From Trebouxia sp. TZW2008 (lineage: Eukaryota; Chlorophyta; Trebouxiophyceae; Trebouxiales; Trebouxiaceae), in NCBI GenBank assembly GCA_002118135.1, contig BDIU01000333.1:26806-90805 (forward strand): a stretch of DNA of 64,000 nucleotides, written 5' to 3'. The position numbers and the translations under genes are program-made. The notes below the pieces were generated by a model. That model worked only from the letters and a program-made list of their open reading frames with translations. It was not told where the DNA came from and made no database searches. Each line of letters opens with the position of its first letter. Position 1 is the first letter of the stretch. Positions 57,576-64,000 of the stretch are shown here, piece by piece.

Positions 57576-59836
57576 TCACAGCCAGGTCGGTGCTCCGCAC
57601 GTTCTTGCCTAATTCGTTTCAATGCTGGCTTCAGCGCAATGTTCTTCTTCACCCAGGCTGCAAACCTCACTGTAAGGCAGCAGGAGATTGTTGCGGCTGA
57701 TTGCTTGATCTGATTGATCGATCACTCAATCAATATAGATGTTGAACGACATAAGTGAAACATTGCGCATGCAGCACCTCCAACATGTGACAGCAGCAAT
57801 CAGTCATCGCGTGCACCCAGACATGTGCAGTGTGAAAACTGCTGCACAAAAGTCATGGATCACAAGGTTCCTGAATTGTAACGCAGCATTGAGCTCAGTC
57901 AAATGCTGATGAGAGCTGAATTTGGCATTGGCATCTGGCATGAAAGTCAGCAGAAAGTGGTAGCACACAGCATGATGTACAAAGAAACATGTGAATTGCT
58001 CATTGTACTTACAAACACTAAGTCAGATTTAGCAGCCCAGGATGCCTTTGCTAATGTCACTGTCATACAGAATTCCTCGTTATGAGGTCTAACAGCGTAG
58101 CTCTTGTCTGTGAATTGAGATTCAGCAGCCAAACTGCAGCAGGAGTGAAAGATCAGCATACCTTCTGGGGTTCTGATCTGACCGATCAAAGTGCGGACAT
58201 TTCTAACGGGCAGAAAGTCAACCAAGCCCTGCAATGCAGACCAAAAGTGTTAACAAGGAGCGCTGCAATGCTTGAGGCAGCAACAAGAACAAAAACAGCT
58301 GCCAGTGCTTGTCATGTCTAACTTGAAGTTTCTTCGATCATTTTAGTCAGTGTTAGTAAGTAGACAGTTTACAAGTAAGCGATGCATCAGCATTGCAGCA
58401 CAACTGTACCACAAGCCAGCCTGTTTGAATGGTGATTGTGCTTGTGAACATCTAACAGATTGACACATACAGCAGTCTCTTGATATAAGGAATCTTGTCA
58501 TTTAGACATTCTCAATGTAAGAACGATGCAACTGGGAACCAAACCCTGCACTGTGACTAAATGGTACTTGTGAGTAAGGTCAACTCATTGCAAGGACACT
58601 CTTCTTGGGGACCAATGCGGTCGCTGTATTGAGATATTACTGTGACAACAGCTGCACAATCGCACAAGACTTGATGCCCCCTGGGATGCAGTCAAAAGCA
58701 GCCCAGGAGTTGATGCCATGCAGCATTTGTCAAAGCGCAAAGCGTTCTGTGTTGTGTATGTCCCAAATTTTCACCAGCTTTACGCCAACCAGAATCAGGT
58801 CATTCAAAAAGTCGAGCCAGCTTTACCTGGCCCCACACCAGTGTCTGGTCATCTATGATTCCGTGTACCCTACAGAGAGCAATGGGATACAGTGAGACGA
58901 TGTGCTGAAGACAAGACAACAAAAGCCTGTGTAATAAATTGCTGTGATCCTATGCATGTGCATTGACTTTGGCATTGGTGAATTGCCTGCTGTCACTCCT
59001 TCGTTTAGATCTTGAAGGCGCAGCAACATTGATCAAATTGGCATGCCCTGATACATACACGAATCTCGAGGATAGTGCGAGGGCATGTAATGAAACTTTG
59101 TGCTGAACAACAAAAACAATATTGATCAAGCTGACATGCGCTGCTGCATGCAATCTTCGATTGTGTATTGATTTACAAACATGATCGTGTACAGCAAGAA
59201 CGCAACCAGATGTCAACCACGTCATTTCAGAAAACTTGAGGGAAAGAAACGCACCAGCATTCCTTGAGTGTAGGCAAATCGCAAGGTCCTCTAGGTACAT
59301 TCATCCTGTGACCATAAGTTAAATTTGGTTGAAGAAATCAGCAACAATACAAGCAGAGCTCACTTTTGTCATTACCTGTCTCGATAATACCAGATATTTT
59401 TTTGTAGGTAGGTCTTGGCTTGCCACCACATGTCCTTTTGCGGCCTATTCAGTTTGTAATCTTTTCGAACATCAGGTAAGTCCATGTCTCGCCACTGAAA
59501 ATACAATGGTCTATCTTCTGGGTCGAGTTCAGTGATGTAGGACATGTTGTCTGTGTAGCCGTTCGTCATGCCAACGGCTTTATTCTTTAACGGGTTATCC
59601 CCTTTTTCCAGGTACTTCCAGCTGGCCGGTGCCTTCGACTCAGGCATAGGAGGCCGCCGTTTTTCATCTCGATCTGCTGCGTCAAGCATTTCCTGGAAGC
59701 TAGGGGATAACCCGTTATCATTATCATGATTATCATCATCTTGGTCTTTCTTCTTACGACGCGGTAAGGGTAAGCGCCCCATGTAAGGGGCGACGATCAA
59801 AGACGCGAGACGATGGCTGCTGAGGCAGTTCAGCAA
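57554..59836 (-). CDS. GYF_2-domain plastid protein, possibly TIC56-like
   Basis: Five minus-strand exons join in phase to 245 residues: 59836-59376, 59305-59255, 58869-58827, 58228-58162, 57669-57554. IWYYRDR, then GPCDLPTLKECWVHGIIDD and TLVWGQGLVDFLPV across exons 1-4 form a GYF_2-type domain (W-Y-Y, G-P, L, G-x-I, T-L-V-W). It is preceded by YFQWRDMDLPDVRKDYKLN and a basic, leader-like N-terminus, and followed by a lysine/arginine-rich tail. TIC56, a subunit of the 1-MDa chloroplast import channel, is a plastid protein with a GYF-type domain, so it is the best named candidate; but TIC56 of plants is about twice as long. The domain call is good and the TIC56 call is tentative. Intron 3 contains a MITE copy. 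Confidence 0.75.
58469..58644. mobile_element. MITE-like element, copy C (diverged)
   Basis: CAGCAGTCTCTTGATATAAG at the left pairs with ATTGAGATATTACTGTG at the right; internal GGGAACCAAACCCTGCACTG and GTGAGTAAGGTCA blocks match the other copies. It lies in an intron of the GYF_2 gene. Confidence 0.72.
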
Positions 59837-60188
59837 GCGTTGGCTTAGACGATATGCATTTGAACCCGATCGCGAGATACAGCTGCAATCAAGTCGAAAA
59901 TGCGGAAAGCTTGCTGGCGGTGACAGGCAGTCATCCTATCAGCTAAATAGGTTATGACTAAATTGCAATCAATCAATCAACCTTTTAAAGGGTTTGGTGC
60001 TTGAGATTTAGATTGCCAGATTGCCAGCCTCTGGTGTCAGGTTGCAGGTAACACTTCGTCTGTACCGGTCGCTTTGCATTACAACGATTCGAAGCGCAAT
60101 CGCATACAAGGTTAAACTTCAGGTGCACAGTTGCAGGTTGCTGCCTTGGTGCAAAGCCGTCAAGCCGGAAGTCTTCGGCTCGCTAGAC
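59837..60188. promoter_or_regulatory. Short divergent region GYF_2 gene / DUF2854 gene
   Basis: Start codons about 350 bp apart, head to head. Contains an AATC tetranucleotide run (59967-59980). No core promoter motif claimed. Confidence 0.5.
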
Positions 60189-63100
60189 ATGGTTGCCGGG
60201 GTTTTGCAGCCGTGCGCACCGCAGACAGCCTTGCTGGGACAACGTGTCCTTAAGCCCATCGCGTCGCTTGATACCTGCTTGCATTCGAGGCCCTTTGCTC
60301 AGCATCGTCTTCAAGACAGTCGCCAACGCAGCTTTGATCGTGCTGGTCTGCAGCGTGATTTTAGCGCGCAACGTAGCAGGTGAGCAAGAACTAGGAAGGT
60401 CTCAGCATGCACGTGCCAAAAACAAGGCGCGAAGGCGTTGAAACAACAAAATTGAGTTTGAGTTGACATCGTGCGATGCCTGTGCAGAGCTTTTGTGTTA
60501 GTGAGAGCAAGCAGTGCAACAGCAAGCGACCAAGAGCTTGTGCCAGCCTCTGGCTTCAGAATTGAGCAGATTTCCTTTGGCAAGATTCTGTCACCGATTG
60601 GCATTGGCCTACTGTCTTATGGCTTTGGAGCGTTTTTTGGCTTGTTGCCTGGAGGAGATGTGTCTTCCATTATGCTGATTTATGGGTTTCCCATTGCCCT
60701 TTTGGGGTTTGCACTGGCATATGCTCAGCTCAAGCCTGTTCCCTGCAAGACCACTCGGGCTGCTTTCAACTTGAGAGAATCTCAGATGACTGACATTCAA
60801 AAGCAGGTGAGTTTCACTTGTCAGCAACACCAACACACCCATCCGTGTCATGAACATGCCCAATGCAGTTGCGTATTGAGCAACTCTGCTGCAGTGCCAA
60901 GCACACACTCTCAAGCAGCTGGCAAGTTGCATGCAAAGCTTTCAATCATGGAATGGTGGCTTAGAGACTGTTAACAGCTGGTTAATCAAGACTGACTTTG
61001 TGCATCACATGCAGCAGCAGTCACCAGGCAGCTGTCAAGTCTAGTCATACACCATGGGCCAACTTAGCAATGCATGCTGCTGTGAGCTGCCTTGATGTGC
61101 CCAATCCTGCTGCCACGACGTCGAAACCCCTGACATTGCTACTGTAATTGCTTTGATGGAGTTATTAGGACAGAACACCATGTGAGATCAGTGGATGGGC
61201 AGACATGGAGTCGATGATTGAGTGTGAACATTTGAGTAGATGGCTCATGAAACAGTAATGATGAAACGGTGGATGAGCAGATGACTGATGAGCAAGTGTT
61301 GCTCAAGAGAACAAGTGATGCACACGAGAACAACTGAATGATTAATTGCTTGACAAGTGACATTTGCTGCAGTTGCGGGAGGACGTGACAAGATACAGAT
61401 ACGGGGATGAGCAGCATCTGGATGAGTCATTGGGCAAAATCTTCATGTTCAACAGAGTGAGTCACGCCCTGCCACCTGGCGAGAACGTGTTATCACAATC
61501 ATTAACACCTAAGCTGGCAATGCTTTGGTGCCCTGCATGTTGTCATGTTGTCTGCTTCAACAGCTGTTACCGCTGGGCAACGCCTTACAGCGCAGCATGC
61601 GTAATGTGTAATGTCATCAAGGGTCAATACAACCCACTCTGTCCTCCAACTGCTACATGCTCATTGTATCTGCCTGTTGCCTTCACTTTCACCATGCACC
61701 TGAATCTACAGTTTCCAGACCCTGATGCTCAAATGACAAGTATAAATTTCAGGGCTGTATGTGTTTCAAAAGCCAAATATGGATTTCAGGGCTGTATGTG
61801 GCATTCAGGCAAAAGGCATTGCAAGCTGACTCACACCAACACCAGTCTGCCATACATTCGACACACTTCTCTTGCCAAAAATCTCTCATTCCTGCCTTCA
61901 GCTTGTACGTGCAGGAAACCCTTGAGAGCCTAGCAAAGCAAAGCAAGTCTTGAGAACATTTCCCAAACATTTAAAGGCAAATCAACTCAGCATTAGTGAG
62001 AACAAAGACAAAGACAAAAACTGTGTTGGGCATGCAGGCGAAAGGCATTGCCAGACATCTCACACCAATGCTAGTCTGGCATTTATTCAACAGAAGTCTC
62101 CCGCCAAAAGTCTCTCACTCCTGCCTTCAGCATGTATGTGCAGGAAACCTTTGAGAACATAGTACAGCACAGCAAGTCTTGAGTACCTTTTCCAAACATT
62201 CCAGGCAGATCAACTCGGCGTTAATCAGAACAATTACAAAGACCTGTGTTGGGCATGCAGGCAAAAGGAATTGCACGGCGGCTGACACCAACGCTAGTAG
62301 GCGTGCGTGAGGAAGTTACAGACGAGATGTACACTCTGGTAAGACCCAACATGGAAGCACTTCTTTGTGCACAATAATGTAAGACCTAATATGACAGAAC
62401 TTCTGCATGCACCACGATGTCATACTCAGCACAAAGTTTGCACTCTCCCTTTTCTGGGTGTGCGTGATCTCAGCAAAGGTCACGCATGTTGCCCATTGGT
62501 CATTGGTCTTTCAGCCGTTGGTCAGGCCCAATATGCAGCATCTGCCCACTGAAGCACAGTCTCGCGCTAAGCACAGAGTATGCAGTCTCCCTTTTCTGGG
62601 TGTGCGTGACCTCAGCAAAGGGTCATGCATGTTGGCCACTGGTCATTGGTTTTAGCCATTGGTGAGGCCCAATATGCAGCATCCGCCCACTGAAGCACGA
62701 TGTCAAGATTGTCGAAGAGTTTGCAGCGTCTTGTTTGTGAGTGTCATCACCTGAGGAGAGGGCTATTGCTGCACTGCACACAAGTTGGCTTAGGGGTGTT
62801 TCTCAGCACTATAGTCACCATGAGCCAACCCAGCTTGGTTTGGAGCTGTCATATGGCTGCTGATTTTTGGAGATCACAAGTCCTTTGAAAATTTTGCCAT
62901 GGGTTGTAGTAGTGCAGTAGTTCTGCAGAGTTCGCTGCTCAGCTGCACGGCATGTTTTTGAAATGCAGCTGTTCAAAGACCTGCCATTGCAAAGTGACCT
63001 GCAAAATAAAGCACATACAGGCGGGTGACAAGTGAGCGCTACGTCAGCTTTCCACACTGTTCTCTGTGATGGGGCTCAATCAGTCGACATGGGTTGTGAT

Positions 63101-63815
63101 ATCTGCCAGCTTGTGGCGTTGTAACAAGTGCTAGTATGTGTCAACACGCATTGCTGATGACTTCCAGGTGTTGGAATAGGAGACGAAGAAGGAAATGACC
63201 CTGCTGCTGTAGTTGCTGATATTGTTGTCATCAATGTTGTCTGAAATATTGATCTGAAATGCTGATGGCTTTCAGGTGTTGGAGTTCGAGACCAAGAAAG
63301 AAATGACCCTGGAGATGTGGACTGACCGAAATGACAAGATTGAGAAGTTCTTCGGGCCTGGCGTCAATGCAGACATCCAGAAGACAGATCAGGTGTGATC
63401 AAGAGAGGGTCACTGAAATGCATCTCGTCACCATTGTGCATCGATGCAATAGAATAGAATAGAATAGATTAATCTCCAGTGAAGTCATCGAATGTCTGGT
63501 GGTGTGTGCATATACATCCATAGTGATGTGTACAGAAATGCAAGGTGCAACAATGCTTCAGATTCAAGTACACTGCTTAGACATTGACACCCAGGGCTGT
63601 TTACTCTTGGATATACACTGTGATGTAAGAAGCATGAAGTGCACACAAGTTCTTTGTTTCTCAAACAGACAAAATATTTGCTCAAGGAACTATGGCATAT
63701 TTGCCTTTGTCCAGGCCTTTGTTGAGCATTGTTCTACATCACAAAGTCTGTGTTTGCTGCGGCGGTAGATGTGTACCTGAAGAGTTACGGTCGTGGGGCG
63801 GGGCTTGGGGGGTAA
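60189..63815 (+). CDS. DUF2854 family plastid membrane protein
   Basis: DUF2854 proteins are conserved in cyanobacteria and plastids, with unknown role. Exons 60189-60379, 60488-60806, 61373-61456, 62261-62338, 63276-63392 join in phase; a last exon at 63747-63815 is plausible, giving 285 residues. Exon 1 is a basic, Ser/Arg/Gln-rich leader. Exon 2 carries two hydrophobic segments around GIGLLSYGFGAFFGLLPGGD and IMLIYGFPIALLGFALAYA, then LKPVPC, the family signature. Later come LREDVTRYRYGDEQHLDE, VGVREEVTDEMYTL and TLEMWTDRNDKIEKFFGPG. The C-terminus is the weakest part: the chosen acceptor (ACAAAG/TCTG) is poor, although it gives the expected VDV motif near the end. It is divergent from the GYF_2 gene, another predicted plastid protein. 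Confidence 0.88.
61785..62165 (+). repeat. Two relics of DUF2854 exon 4
   Basis: GGCAAAAGGCATTGCAAGCT (61808 on) and CATGCAGGCGAAAGGCATTG (62033 on) copy the acceptor and first 50 bp of the exon at 62261. Each is followed by a shared intron block (TCTCACTCCTGCCTTCAGC, GTGCAGGAAACC, AGCAAGTCTTGAG). Period about 225 bp. Confidence 0.9.
62420..62700. repeat. 142-bp tandem duplication in DUF2854 intron
   Basis: CTCTCCCTTTTCTGGGTGTG and the following block to CATCTGCCCACTGAAGCAC occur twice with a 142-bp step; no exon similarity found. Confidence 0.88.
63160..63212 (+). repeat. Relic of DUF2854 exon 5 (5' part)
   Basis: CTTCCAGGTGTTGGAATAGG then AGACGAAGAAGGAAATGACC repeats the exon at 63276, 108 bp upstream; GAATAGGAG for GAGTTCGAG adds a stop. 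Confidence 0.9.
63449..63469. repeat. AATAG pentanucleotide run
   Basis: Four AATAG units after exon 5 of the DUF2854 gene. Confidence 0.85.
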
Positions 63816-63926
63816 TGTCTAGCAACATTTCATGTCCCCGTTGCGCCTGGCCACAAAGCTAAGCAAGGCAAGCAGCAGAATACCTAAAAGCTGCAACAAC
63901 AGTGAAATGGCCCCTCAGCAAGCCTA

Positions 63927-63951
63927 TTCAATCAATCAATCAATCAATCAA
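63927..63951. repeat. ATCA tetranucleotide run
   Basis: About six ATCA units downstream of the DUF2854 gene; a similar run lies at 59967-59980. Confidence 0.85.
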
Positions 63952-64000
63952 TTTTACTGTCCTTGGGACCCAACAGGGGGGTCAACAGACAATATCAACA

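Overview
The window is nuclear DNA from an intron-rich photosynthetic eukaryote, most likely a chlorophyte green alga (Trebouxiophyceae would fit, but I cannot prove the class). The reasons are genes split into many short exons with GT...AG introns and mostly TGCAG acceptors, and a gene set that mixes a eukaryotic chromatin remodeller with plant or algal organelle proteins (D27-like carotenoid isomerase, bacterial-type RecA with a leader peptide, DUF2854, a GYF_2-domain protein). There are no bacterial operons, tRNAs or rRNAs that I can see.

Thirteen protein genes are supported. In order they are: CHD1-type remodeller (+, 26-12925, 5' end outside the window); class 3 lipase (-, 13498-16070); F-box-like protein (+, about 17175-18201); alcohol-forming fatty acyl-CoA reductase (+, about 18846-24596); D27-like protein (+, 26202-29023); LTO1 (+, 30079-31225); organellar RecA (-, 31770-35510); NSUN3/4-like RNA m5C methyltransferase (+, 35740-38428); small secreted Ser/Gly-rich protein (-, 39279-40843); mitochondrial GUF1/LepA (+, 41896-51847); BNR/Asp-box propeller protein (+, 52397-55915); GYF_2 plastid protein, possibly TIC56-like (-, 57554-59836); DUF2854 protein (+, 60189-63815). 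For CHD1 (18 exons), GUF1 (13), RecA (8), D27 (5), LTO1 (4), the GYF_2 protein (5) and NSUN (4) every splice phase closes in frame, so those models are strong.

The outstanding feature is what fills the introns. Almost every gene carries decayed tandem copies of its own exons, usually an exon edge plus adjoining intron, repeated at periods of about 90-180 bp. Examples are three full relics before CHD1 exon 5, seven further copies of GUF1 exon 10 (122-bp period) and six copies of the end of GUF1 exon 12 (about 125-bp period). Other arrays are three 162-bp-phased copies in the reductase and copies of last-exon sequence beyond the stop codons of three genes. Some copies keep open frames and splice sites; others share one disabling mutation that spread through the array. 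I read this as a genome in which intragenic tandem duplication at exon/intron borders is unusually frequent.

Other non-genic content includes a family of about 175-185 bp MITE-like elements (four copies, one with a 22-bp terminal inverted repeat lying on the D27 splice donor). A second, 274-bp inverted-repeat element lies at the 3' end of the reductase. A small hairpin repeat, several microsatellites and one poly-C/N assembly defect at 29825-29889 complete the list. Three gene pairs are head-to-head; the RecA/NSUN and GYF_2/DUF2854 pairs are only about 230 and 350 bp apart and join predicted organelle proteins.
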